From Amycolatopsis thailandensis (GTDB lineage Bacteria > Actinomycetota > Actinomycetes > Mycobacteriales > Pseudonocardiaceae), in the NCBI RefSeq assembly GCF_002234405.1, contig NZ_NMQT01000028.1, positions 1 through 56,195 of the forward strand: a stretch of 56,195 nucleotides of DNA, given 5' to 3'. Under the pieces are notes generated by a model that saw only the letters and a program-made list of their open reading frames with translations, had not been told where the DNA came from and ran no database searches. This document shows, piece by piece, positions 34,784-43,401 of this stretch. The translations under genes and the position numbers were made by a program. Every line of letters begins with the position of its first letter. The first letter of the stretch is position 1.

Positions 34784-36831
34784 GCCTCGACCTTCTCCTC
34801 CGCCGGAGCGATCCCGGCGAGCCTGCCGACGAGCACCGCGCGGACCGCGGTCCGCACCCGGTCACTCACTTCTTCCTCGGTGCCTTCCGCGTCGACCACC
34901 ACATACCGCTCCGGGTCGGCGGCGGCCATCTCCGACAGCAGATGCTGCACCCGCCACTGCGCGTCCAGTGACTCCGACTTCCGCATCACCGTGCCGGGAT
35001 CGGCGTCGAGCAGAACGGTGATGTCGGGCCGCAACCTGCCGGTCGCCCAGTCCGCGAGCCCTTCGAGCTCCTGGCTGTCCAGCCCGGCGACCGCGGACAG
35101 ATGCGCCAGCGGCGAATCCACGAACCGCTCCATCACCACCACGGAACCGGCGTCGAGCGCGGGTTGGATGTCCCGTTCGACGATGTCCGCCCGCACCGCG
35201 GCGGCGGCCAGCGCCTGCGCCCGCGCGCCGGAAAGCGAAGCACCGGAGACGAGCTTCGCGAGCCGTTGGTCGTCCAGCGCCGGGTCGGCCGCCAGCACGA
35301 TCGGACGCGTACCCCCGCGCAGCCATTCGGCCAGCCGCTCGGCCTGCTTCTCGGTGTTGATCGCCCGCGTGCCTTCCAGCGCGATCAGCAGCCCGTTCAC
35401 CCGGCGCGGGCTGCGGCGCAGCGCGTTGCGGAGGTCGGCGAGGATCGGCTCGGCCCGCCTGTCGTCCATCTGCCGGTACGCGAAGATACCGGCGAGCAGC
35501 GCCAGGACCCCGCCACCGATCATCACCGGCCGCGTGCCGTCGATCGTGATCCTGCTGCCCCACAACTCGACCTCGGTCGTCTGGACCGCGCTGATCAGCA
35601 CCGGCACCAGGATCGTCGAGCCGAACAGCACGATCTTCATCAGCGACTGGTAGATCGCGTTGATCCGGCCGCGGATGGAATCCTCGATCCGCGAACCGAT
35701 GATCGTGACACCGGTCAGGAAGGCCGTCCCGGCCCAGACCCCGACAGCGGCGACCGCGACCAGCGAGACGGCGAGGTGCGGAGACAGCGCGACGACGACG
35801 AGACACAGACCCGCGGCGACGATCGAGATGCCGAACAGCCGATCGTGCGCGAGCCGCCGCGCGAGCTTCGGGGCCACGGCCATCCCGGTGGCGAGTCCCA
35901 GGAAGACGGCGAGCACCAGGAGGTTGAACGCCGCGTCACCGGCGAGCAGGCTCGACGAGTACGGCTTGGCCGAACCGATCACCGCGCCACCGGCGGCGAA
36001 AGCGCCGAACGCGCCGATCATCAGACCGCGCACCAAGGGCGTCGTCCGCACGAAGCGGGCGCCGTCGGCGATCATCTGACGAAAGCCGAACTTCTCCTCG
36101 TCGGCCGCCTTGACCTTGGGTTTCTCGACCGCGTGGACATTGCGCAGCGAGAGTTCGGGGATCCGGGTGGCGATCACGATCGCGCTGGTCAGGTACAGCA
36201 GACCGGTGATGACGACGGCGACCTTCGCGATGCCGAGCTGGGCGTCACCCTGGAAGAAGTGGAACGTGGTGTTGCTGCCGGTGAGCACGGCGTTCGCCCC
36301 GGCCGCGGTGATCACCGCGAGGCCGTAGGTCATCACCATGCCGAGCTGGTTGGCCGTCTCGACCTGGTCCGGCCGTCGCAGCAGATTCGGCACCGCCGCG
36401 TCCTTCGACGGGATCCACATCATCGCGCAGCAGCCGACCAGGAAGTTCCCGACGAACACCCACCACGGGGTGCCGACGAAAGCGATCGACAGCAGGAACC
36501 CGCACCGGCCGAGGTCGCAGAGCACCATCACCTTGCGCCGGTCGAACCGGTCGGCGAGCAGCCCGCCGAGCGGGGCGAACAGCAGCCCCGGCAGCAGCGA
36601 GGTCAGCACGACCCCGACGAACGCGAAGTTCTGCGCGGCGTAGCTGTCGGTCAGCTTGGTGACCAGACCGGTCAGCGTCAGCAGGTTCAGCCAGTCCGCG
36701 ACGCTGCACAGGTACGAGACACCCCAGATCCGGCGGAACGGCTTGATCGCCAGCACCCGCCGCACGCGGTGCATGGTGGAAGCGTCTCGCCCCGTCGATT
36801 CACCGGTGCCCGCTTCGGGCACCGACCGCAC
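34780..36831 (-). CDS. MFS transporter fused to a degenerate thymidylate-kinase domain
   Basis: 683 residues. About 30-450 is a 12-helix MFS domain, including RFDRRKVMVLCDL in the first cytoplasmic loop. About 465-683 is a thymidylate-kinase fold. The fusion is known in actinobacteria, but here the P-loop expected as EGGEGAGKST reads EGTRAINTEKQ, and the DR(Y/H) motif reads MERFVDSPLAH. Both changes remove residues needed for ATP binding and catalysis, so the domain is probably a pseudokinase. The region RPDITVLLDADP is retained. GTG 36831 is the furthest plausible start; ATG 36774, closer to the first helix, is possible. It is followed by holB. Confidence 0.87.
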   Translation of the reverse strand: MRSVPEAGTGESTGRDASTMHRVRRVLAIKPFRRIWGVSYLCSVADWLNLLTLTGLVTKLTDSYAAQNFAFVGVVLTSLLPGLLFAPLGGLLADRFDRRKVMVLCDLGRCGFLLSIAFVGTPWWVFVGNFLVGCCAMMWIPSKDAAVPNLLRRPDQVETANQLGMVMTYGLAVITAAGANAVLTGSNTTFHFFQGDAQLGIAKVAVVITGLLYLTSAIVIATRIPELSLRNVHAVEKPKVKAADEEKFGFRQMIADGARFVRTTPLVRGLMIGAFGAFAAGGAVIGSAKPYSSSLLAGDAAFNLLVLAVFLGLATGMAVAPKLARRLAHDRLFGISIVAAGLCLVVVALSPHLAVSLVAVAAVGVWAGTAFLTGVTIIGSRIEDSIRGRINAIYQSLMKIVLFGSTILVPVLISAVQTTEVELWGSRITIDGTRPVMIGGGVLALLAGIFAYRQMDDRRAEPILADLRNALRRSPRRVNGLLIALEGTRAINTEKQAERLAEWLRGGTRPIVLAADPALDDQRLAKLVSGASLSGARAQALAAAAVRADIVERDIQPALDAGSVVVMERFVDSPLAHLSAVAGLDSQELEGLADWATGRLRPDITVLLDADPGTVMRKSESLDAQWRVQHLLSEMAAADPERYVVVDAEGTEEEVSDRVRTAVRAVLVGRLAGIAPAEEKVEA

Positions 36832-36975
36832 GCCCTCGCTGATACGCCCACCCCACTAGTCACGCGACGCCGGGAGCGACCCGGGTCAACGCCGAGTCCC
36901 CCGACCGTATGGCCAGGGTATCCCGATGGGCGAGGTGAGGGCGGACGGCCCCGTCCGGCGCTACCGCCGGACGGG

Positions 36976-37599
36976 TTACCCGAAGATCCCCGCGATGCTA
37001 CTGAACAGGCTGGCCAGCAGCTGGATGGCGAGTACGGCGAAGACGATCATGAGGGCGATCGCGATCATCACGCCGGCGGTGTTCGACGACGGCTTGCCGA
37101 TCCGTGGCATCTGCATGGATCGCTTGGCACGCCGTACTTCGACCTCGGCCTCTTCGTCGACCTCGGCGGGCTCTTCCTGCTTCAACCGGCGTGGCTGACG
37201 GATCAGCTGGGACGGCCTCGACGGCCAGGTGCGCTGTTGGGGCAGGATCCCGATCGGAGCAGCGCCTTGCTCACCCACCGTGCTGACGATCTTGGACGGC
37301 GGTTGGTCCGCTGTCTGCTCGGGGCCGGGGCTTTCGGCGGGCTGATCGTCCGCGAGCATCGCCGCGTTGACCATCCTGCTCACCACTTCGGGGTCGTGCT
37401 GGACCGGCCCCGGTACCTGCACGCGGACCTCGTCGGCGTCCACCGACGGGTTCGCCTGCGCCGCCGTGCCGGTCGTGACCAGCCCGGACAGGGGGTCGGC
37501 GAACCTGTCGGCCGGAGGATCTGCCTGAGTGCCATCGGCTTTCACGACGTCGGGGGCATCGAAGAAGGGGGTTCCGCCCTTCCCGCTCATGGTGACCAC
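36976..37599 (-). CDS. Small protein with a C-terminal membrane anchor
   Basis: 207 residues. Residues 1-165 are hydrophilic, acidic and Pro/Gln-rich; about 176-204 is a single hydrophobic helix (VMIAIALMIVFAVLAIQLL). Family not recognised. Its start lies five bases from the stop of the large membrane protein gene, so it is the last gene of the four-gene set with the EspG-like pair. Confidence 0.72.
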   Translation of the reverse strand: MVTMSGKGGTPFFDAPDVVKADGTQADPPADRFADPLSGLVTTGTAAQANPSVDADEVRVQVPGPVQHDPEVVSRMVNAAMLADDQPAESPGPEQTADQPPSKIVSTVGEQGAAPIGILPQQRTWPSRPSQLIRQPRRLKQEEPAEVDEEAEVEVRRAKRSMQMPRIGKPSSNTAGVMIAIALMIVFAVLAIQLLASLFSSIAGIFG

Positions 37600-37603
37600 C
37601 TCA

Positions 37604-38845
37604 CTACGGAATGTCCTCTACTTCAAGGGTAACCACCTCGGCCCGCCGCACATCCGCCCAATGGGCCAGATAAATGTCACGCGCCGCGAGGCTGATCTTC
37701 ACATCTTCCAGCAGGGGCTCGAAGAAAGAACGCCGGTAACGGGCATCCGTCGCCGTCGACGCGGCGAAGTACAAACCGGAGAAAACGGCAAGGAAAAGGG
37801 AGACGTTGACAAGCGCGGAACTCACCGGAAGAGGGACACCCAGCAGTGTCCCCGGCGCCGATTGCCTGCCGGCGAATTCCGTCACGACCTCCGGCCGCAG
37901 GATCAGCACCCCGAACACGATGAAGAAGGCGAACACCAGCACGCCGAACGCCACGATCTGCACCGCCTGGGCGAAGAACAGCACCAAGGCGATGTTCAGC
38001 CGCTCCGTCTTCGCGAGCGCGCGCCGCCGCCGCACCGGCGCGGTGTCGTCATCCAACGGCGCGTCGTCGTCGAACGGCGTGCCGCGCAGGACGGCCGCCC
38101 CCGGCTCCACGGTCCAGGACTTCAGCTCCTTCATCTCGTCGGACAGCATCGAGGCCAGGAACACCGCGCCGATCAGCACGAGGAAGCCGATCACCAGCCA
38201 CAACCGCCCCGGGTCCAGCCCTTCGACGGCCTGCCATAGCTCGGCGGTGAAGAAGCTGAACATCACCACCAGCAAGAGCAGCGGCAACGCCCTCGACGCG
38301 AGCGTGCCGATGGCCCTGACCTGCGCGACCGCGCTGCGCGCCGCCCAGGTCAGGATCGAGCCGACACCGATCCGCACCAGCAGCATCAGCACGGCCAGCG
38401 CGACGAGGTTCGTGAGCACGGCCACCCACAACGCGCGATCCCAGGACACCAGCCCGGTGAGCCGCTCGCCGAGCGGCAGCACCAGCACCCAGAACCCGAT
38501 CGTCGCCGCCATGACGGCCAGCCGGACCCGGGTGCGGTTCAACGCCCGGAGCAGCTTCACCATCAGGCGGCCGGCGATCACCGGGACCACGACCACGGCG
38601 AACGTCAAGGCGAGCACCCCGAGGACGTACGCGAGACCGCTTTCCCGCATCCGGGCCTCGATCACGTCTTCGGGGACGTCGAGCAGCTTCAGCAACCCGG
38701 CCAGCAGCAGGTCGAGCAGGCACAGGAACACCAGACCGGGCGTGGAACGGCGCAACATGCCCGCTCCACGCCTCCGCCGGTGGATGACCATCGGCAACCC
38801 TCGCCGCCGGAACCAAGCGTCGGCCGCCCGCCGATCCAGATCCAT
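37604..38845 (-). CDS. Multi-pass membrane protein, type VII-associated by context
   Basis: 413 residues with a basic N-terminus (HRRRRGAGMLRR) and about eight hydrophobic segments, separated in the second half by an acidic/Arg-rich loop (DDDAPLDDD). It ends in a cytoplasmic-looking stretch. No catalytic motif. It sits between the EspG-like gene at 38867 and the anchored protein at 36976, 21 and 4 bases away. A role in the same secretion-related process is inference from operon structure only. Confidence 0.75.
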   Translation of the reverse strand: MDLDRRAADAWFRRRGLPMVIHRRRRGAGMLRRSTPGLVFLCLLDLLLAGLLKLLDVPEDVIEARMRESGLAYVLGVLALTFAVVVVPVIAGRLMVKLLRALNRTRVRLAVMAATIGFWVLVLPLGERLTGLVSWDRALWVAVLTNLVALAVLMLLVRIGVGSILTWAARSAVAQVRAIGTLASRALPLLLLVVMFSFFTAELWQAVEGLDPGRLWLVIGFLVLIGAVFLASMLSDEMKELKSWTVEPGAAVLRGTPFDDDAPLDDDTAPVRRRRALAKTERLNIALVLFFAQAVQIVAFGVLVFAFFIVFGVLILRPEVVTEFAGRQSAPGTLLGVPLPVSSALVNVSLFLAVFSGLYFAASTATDARYRRSFFEPLLEDVKISLAARDIYLAHWADVRRAEVVTLEVEDIP

Positions 38846-38866
38846 TCCGCCCCCTCGTCCCAGCGG

Positions 38867-39640
38867 CTACGTCCGGCTCATGTCCACCGCCTCGTGCAGC
38901 CAGCCCGCCAATGCCCGGCGGTCCATTCCACCGAACATCAGCCACCCTTCGGAAGGGGCGGCGTACAACACGAACCTCCCCAAATCGTTGTCGACGATCA
39001 CGAATCCGTAGTCCGGGTACTCGGCGTTCAGCCCGCCGAAGGCGACCAGGTCGAGGATCGCCGTCCCGGTCCGGGGCCTGCTGAGCGTGTCCCCGACCAG
39101 GCCGACCTCTTCGTCCTGACCGGGCAGCGGCACGCCGTGCCCGTCGATCCTGATGCGCATCGGCTCCGTCCCACCGGCGGGAACGTGCGGGAGCCCGCCG
39201 AAAACGCGGGCGCCCAGCTCGCCGAAGTCGCTCAGGCTGAACGTGGTCCGCCGCCCCGACCGCATCCGCCAGACGACGGCCTGCTGCCCGTCGCCGTAGC
39301 AATCGACCCGCACCGCGCGGGGCGCGGACGCGAAAACGCCGGTGAGCACGCCTCGCACCGAACCCCGCAGCATCACGCCGTGCATCCGGAGCGCGGCGGG
39401 ATGGATCTCGCCGTTCTCCATCAGCCCGGCTTCTTCGAGCATCGCCGCCTTGGCCGCGTACCGCTCGGCCTGGGTGACGAGATCCGCCGGCTCGTCGTAC
39501 GACGGGCACAGACGGCGGATCTCGTCGTCGGTGATCTCCGGGTCGTAGCCCAGGTACACGCTCCGGCGCTCGGGCACCGCGCGCAGCACCGGCTCGGCGG
39601 CGCGCCTCATCAGTTCCTTCACCGTGGTCGGTTCACGCAT
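38867..39640 (-). CDS. EspG-like protein
   Basis: 257 residues, paralogous to the next gene: both share RGxVxGVxTGVF, a YGD/FFGD motif, VDNDLGR(F/Y) and an ending in a helix with W. The fold pattern (alternating strands and helices, a GLP segment, a late VDNDLGRFVLY strand) is compatible with EspG, but similarity to the espG pair at 9-11 kb is weak by eye. It overlaps its upstream neighbour by eight bases. Confidence 0.6.
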   Translation of the reverse strand: MREPTTVKELMRRAAEPVLRAVPERRSVYLGYDPEITDDEIRRLCPSYDEPADLVTQAERYAAKAAMLEEAGLMENGEIHPAALRMHGVMLRGSVRGVLTGVFASAPRAVRVDCYGDGQQAVVWRMRSGRRTTFSLSDFGELGARVFGGLPHVPAGGTEPMRIRIDGHGVPLPGQDEEVGLVGDTLSRPRTGTAILDLVAFGGLNAEYPDYGFVIVDNDLGRFVLYAAPSEGWLMFGGMDRRALAGWLHEAVDMSRT

Positions 39641-40424
39641 GGTTCTGCACCGCCTTCACGATCCATTGCTCGGCCATCGACCGGCTGGCCGGGCCCCAGG
39701 TGAGCGTCCAGCGCCCTTCGCCGTTCATCGCCGCGCTGAACTGATACCGGCCGAGGTCGTTGTCCACCAGGCCGAAAGCTCCGTGCGGGTACTCGGCGAG
39801 GATGGAGTTCCGCACCGCGAGATCGACGAGGACCGTGCCGTGCCGCGGCCGCGAAGCGCCCTCACGGATCACCTCGACGGCCTCGCGGGCCTTCACGGGG
39901 ATCAAACCGTCCACGTCCGTCTCGATGCGCACGGTCTCGCCCGGCCCCGTCGGGTGGTCGGGCAGCCCGTCGAACACCCAGCCCGGCAGCGCGCTGAGGA
40001 AACCGGACCGCAGCCGCGCTCGCTTGCCGAGCTTGTTCAGCACCGTGGTGTAGTCCTCGTCGCCGAAGAACCGGACCTCCCATGGCTCCTCGCGCGACGG
40101 GAAGACCCCGGTCACCACGCCGCGAATGAACCCGCCGCGCAGCGCGCGATACAGCCCGACGGCTTCGGGCGTGACCTCACCGCCGGGGGCCAGCCCGATG
40201 GTCGCCATCCCGCTCACGAACCGGGTGTACTGCTCCACCTCCTCGGCCAGGGTGAGCCCTGGAGTCGGCTCCTCGTCGGCCAGCACCGGCGGCACGGCGA
40301 GCTCCGGGTCGTAGAACTCCATCACCGATGGACGCTCCGGGACCTCGGCCGCCAGCGGGGCGATGACCTCGTCGATGACGTCGAAGACAGCGGTCGTTGA
40401 AATGCTCACCTGACCATTGAACAC
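39633..40424 (-). CDS. EspG-like protein (paralogue)
   Basis: 263 residues, related to the previous entry throughout: RALRGGFIRGVVTGVF, VRFFGDEDY, WVFDGLPDHP, LVDLAVRNSILAEYPHGAFGLVDNDLGRYQF. First gene of a leftward set of four, starting 104 bases from the divergent TetR gene. No WxG or PE/PPE genes adjoin it, so its client, if it is a chaperone, lies elsewhere. Confidence 0.6.
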   Translation of the reverse strand: MFNGQVSISTTAVFDVIDEVIAPLAAEVPERPSVMEFYDPELAVPPVLADEEPTPGLTLAEEVEQYTRFVSGMATIGLAPGGEVTPEAVGLYRALRGGFIRGVVTGVFPSREEPWEVRFFGDEDYTTVLNKLGKRARLRSGFLSALPGWVFDGLPDHPTGPGETVRIETDVDGLIPVKAREAVEVIREGASRPRHGTVLVDLAVRNSILAEYPHGAFGLVDNDLGRYQFSAAMNGEGRWTLTWGPASRSMAEQWIVKAVQNHA

Positions 40425-40528
40425 CCTGGTACCGACAATTTTTAGAACTTTTGTTCGAACGGGTGAGACGGGTCTGCGAGCGGTCGGTGAGCGGTCGGGG
40501 GTCGACAGTTTTGCTCGGGTGAGCTATT

Positions 40529-40548
40529 TTTTGCTCATGCAAGCAAAA
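40529..40548 (+). promoter_or_regulatory. Palindromic operator overlapping the TetR start codon
   Basis: TTTTGCT (40529-40535) and AGCAAAA (40542-40548) form a 7-base inverted repeat with a 6-base centre that contains the ATG at 40537. A third TTTTGCT half-site occurs at 40509-40515. A/T-rich sequence is rare here, which makes the site stand out. It fits autorepression by the TetR gene. Confidence 0.6.
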
Positions 40549-41130
40549 GCGAAGTCGTTCACCGAGAGTGCCCGGCGCGCACAGATCGTGGCCGCGGCCA
40601 TCGAGACGATCGCGACCCTCGGCTACGCGAAGGCGTCGTTCGCTCAGATCGCGAAGGAGGCGAAGTTGTCGAGCACCGGGCTGATCTCGTACCACTTCGC
40701 GAACAAGGAAGAACTGGTCCGCACGGTCCTCGAAGACGTTTTCGGCGAGATCGGCGCGTTCATGGCGGAGCGGATGAGCGAGCCGTCGTCCGCGAGCGCG
40801 GCGCTGCGGACCTACATCGAGGCGAACCTGGAGTTCGCCGCCGCGCGGCCGACCCGGATGCGGGCCCTGCTGAACATCTTCCTCGGCGGCGCGCTCGACT
40901 TCGACGCGTCGACGGAGCAGGCGGCGCTCGAACCGGTGGAACGCATCCTGCGCTGGGGCCAGGAAAGCGGCGAGTTCCGCGAATTCGACGTCCGGGTGAT
41001 GGCGACGACCATCCGCCGTTCCGTGGAGGGACCGGTGTTCCTGCTCGCGGGCGAACCGACGATCGACCTGACCTCCTACGCCGAAGAACTGGTGACCCTG
41101 TTCGACCTCGCGACCAGGCGGCCGACGTGA
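40537..41130 (+). CDS. TetR family regulator
   Basis: 197 residues with HTH ARRAQIVAAAIETIATLGYAKASFAQIAKEAKLSSTGLISYHF and a ligand domain. ATG 40537 is preferred over the earlier open frame because the HTH begins about ten residues in. It overlaps the downstream membrane gene as GTGA and is followed by an esterase gene, forming a three-gene rightward unit probably controlled by this repressor. Confidence 0.88.
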   Translation: MQAKAKSFTESARRAQIVAAAIETIATLGYAKASFAQIAKEAKLSSTGLISYHFANKEELVRTVLEDVFGEIGAFMAERMSEPSSASAALRTYIEANLEFAAARPTRMRALLNIFLGGALDFDASTEQAALEPVERILRWGQESGEFREFDVRVMATTIRRSVEGPVFLLAGEPTIDLTSYAEELVTLFDLATRRPT

Positions 41131-41762
41131 CTCCCGCGATCCGCCAGTGGGGTGTGGTGCTCCTCGAAATCGTGGTGCCCCTCGCGGGCTACTACGTGTT
41201 GCGCGGCCTCGGTGCCGGAGCGCTGGCCGCGCTCGCTCTGTGCGCACTGCCGACCGTGGCCTTCGTGCTGTACCGGGCGATCCGGCGTCGCTCGATCGAC
41301 ACTCTCGCGATCTTCGTGCTGGCGATCTTCGCGGTGAGCGTCGGCGTCTCGTTCGTCACCGGCAGCCCCCGGTTCATGCTGGCGAAGGCCGGCTGGTTCA
41401 CCGGGGCCGTCGGCGCCGCGTTCCTCATCTCGCTGCTGTTCACCAGGCCGCTCGCGTTCGGCATGGGCCGTTCGATGCTCGCGAAGAGCCCGTGGGCGGA
41501 CACCTTGCGCGTCACCGAATGGAACGAGCTCTGGCCGCGGCACGGTTGGTTCCGGCGCGCCTGGCGGGTCGCGACCGTCCTGTGGGGAGTCGCCCTGCTC
41601 GCCGACGCCGCCGGTCGGGTCCTGATGGCGTACGCCCTCCCTGTCGACGCCGTTCCCGCTCTCGGCGCCGCGCTGTACGGCGTCACGTTCGTCGTCGTCC
41701 AGGTGCTTCAGCACCTCTATTTCCGCCACGTCGGACTGTGGCGTCGTCTCGCCGATCACTGA
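41127..41762 (+). CDS. VC0807-like integral membrane protein
   Basis: 211 residues with five to six hydrophobic segments, a conserved GSPRFMLAKAGWFTGAVG stretch, and a cytosolic-looking loop (ELWPRHGWFRRAWR). This pattern is that of VC0807/DUF3159-like proteins commonly placed after TetR genes in actinobacteria. Function unknown. GTG start at 41127 overlaps the TetR stop. Confidence 0.75.
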   Translation: MTPAIRQWGVVLLEIVVPLAGYYVLRGLGAGALAALALCALPTVAFVLYRAIRRRSIDTLAIFVLAIFAVSVGVSFVTGSPRFMLAKAGWFTGAVGAAFLISLLFTRPLAFGMGRSMLAKSPWADTLRVTEWNELWPRHGWFRRAWRVATVLWGVALLADAAGRVLMAYALPVDAVPALGAALYGVTFVVVQVLQHLYFRHVGLWRRLADH

Positions 41763-41773
41763 AAGGACATCTC

Positions 41774-43288
41774 ATGCATCTCCTGCTGGCACTCGTCACC
41801 GGCCTTCTCACGATCGTCGCGCCCGCGGATCCGCTCGTCGTGCGCACCGACGCGGGAGCCGTCCGCGGCGCCGAATCCGGGCAGGTCCGGACGTTCAGCG
41901 GCATCAGGTACGCCGCGCCACCCGTCGGCGAGGATCGCTGGAAGCCGCCGCGGCCGCCGGAGCCGTGGAAGGGCGTCGCCGACGCGACGAAACCGGGAAA
42001 CGTCTGTCCTCAGGCCACCGGCGGCGACGAAGACTGTCTCTTCTTGAACGTCACCGCGCCACGCGACGCGGGAAACCGCCGCCTGCCGGTGATGGTCTGG
42101 CTGCACGGCGGCGGCTACACCATGGACGCGGGCAGCCACTACGGCGCGCGACGCCTGGCGGATCAAGGCGACGTCGTCGTGGTGACGGTGAACTACCGTC
42201 TCGGCGTCTTCGGCTACTTCGGACTTCCCGGGCTCGCCGGATCCGGTGATTTCGGCCTGGCGGACCAGCTTTCCGCGTTGCGTTGGACCCAGCGCAACAT
42301 CGCGTCGTTCGGCGGGGACCCGCGGAACGTGACCGTGGCCGGGCAATCCGCGGGCGGGATGAGCACCTGCGCGCTCCTCACGTCGCCCGCGGCGGCCGGG
42401 CTCTTCGACAAGGCCGCGATCATGTCCGGCTCCTGCCTGCTGGACTGGCCCGACGGTGGCCTGATCCCGAATCAGCCCGCGCAGACGCCGTACTCCCCGC
42501 TGGCCAAGACAGAGGCGGACGGCGCCGCGGCGGCCGCGACCCACGGCTGCGCGGGCCCGGACGCGATCGGCTGCCTCCGCCGTCTCCCCGCCGCCGACCT
42601 GATGAAGCACACGCAGACGTTCTCCAACCATCTGACCTACGGCACCCCGTTGCTCCCCCTCGATCCCGCGAAAGCGGTGCGGCTGGGCGCTTTCCACCGG
42701 GTACCGGTGATTTCGGGCGGCACGCACGACGAGATGCGGTCGTTCATCGCCGGCGTCGCCCTGTACAAGCCGATCACCGAGGAGCGCTACCAGGAATTCC
42801 TGCGCGCGACCTTCGGCGAGCACGCGGGCGGGGTCGGTGCGAAGTATCCGTCCCGGGACTACGAATCCCCCGCCATGGCCTGGGCGACCGTCACCACCGA
42901 TCGCTCCTGGGCGTGCCCGACCGCCGAGGGGAACAGGCTGCTGGCGAAGCGAACTCCCGTGTACGGGTACGAGTTCGACGACAAGAACGCGCCCAACGTC
43001 AACGGGATCGAGGCGCCGGGCCTGCCGCACGGCGCGGCGCACGCGCTCGACCTGGCTTACCTCTTCGAACTCCACGGCCAGGAACTGCCGCTGCGGCCGG
43101 AGCAGAAACGGTTGTCGGAGCAGATGATCGCGTACTGGACCAGCTTCATGCACACGGGTGATCCGAACGCCGCCGGTTCGCCGCGGTGGGATTCCGGTGG
43201 CGTGCTTTCACTCGCGCCGGACGCCATCCGGCCGGTCGCTCACGACGTCGATCACCGGTGCGGCTTCTGGGCGGGCCTGGGTTCCTGA
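41774..43288 (+). CDS. Secreted type-B carboxylesterase
   Basis: 504 residues with a signal-peptide-like start (HLLLALVTGLLTIVAPA). Type-B esterase motifs follow: EDCLFLNV, the oxyanion hole HGGGY, the nucleophile in GQSAGGMS, acidic and His residues later (GLPHGAAHALDLAYLF). It hydrolyses extracellular esters. GAAAGGAC is placed before ATG 41774. Third gene of the unit with the TetR and membrane protein. Confidence 0.92.
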   Translation: MHLLLALVTGLLTIVAPADPLVVRTDAGAVRGAESGQVRTFSGIRYAAPPVGEDRWKPPRPPEPWKGVADATKPGNVCPQATGGDEDCLFLNVTAPRDAGNRRLPVMVWLHGGGYTMDAGSHYGARRLADQGDVVVVTVNYRLGVFGYFGLPGLAGSGDFGLADQLSALRWTQRNIASFGGDPRNVTVAGQSAGGMSTCALLTSPAAAGLFDKAAIMSGSCLLDWPDGGLIPNQPAQTPYSPLAKTEADGAAAAATHGCAGPDAIGCLRRLPAADLMKHTQTFSNHLTYGTPLLPLDPAKAVRLGAFHRVPVISGGTHDEMRSFIAGVALYKPITEERYQEFLRATFGEHAGGVGAKYPSRDYESPAMAWATVTTDRSWACPTAEGNRLLAKRTPVYGYEFDDKNAPNVNGIEAPGLPHGAAHALDLAYLFELHGQELPLRPEQKRLSEQMIAYWTSFMHTGDPNAAGSPRWDSGGVLSLAPDAIRPVAHDVDHRCGFWAGLGS

Positions 43289-43331
43289 CCGCGCTTCTCG
43301 TCGGTCGCTGTCCCGCCCCCGCCTCGCCGAA

Positions 43332-43386
43332 TGTCATGAGGGGTCCCCTTCGGACAGATTTCGTCCTAAGGGGACCCCTCATGACA
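43332..43386. terminator. Palindrome between convergent esterase and topA
   Basis: 24-base arms (43332-43355, 43363-43386) with one C/T mismatch and a 7-base loop. It has the same TGTCATGA ends and GGAC-loop-GTCC closure as the element at 24124-24213, while the stem middle differs. Confidence 0.8.
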
Positions 43387-43401
43387 CTTGCGGTACGAGA
43401 G

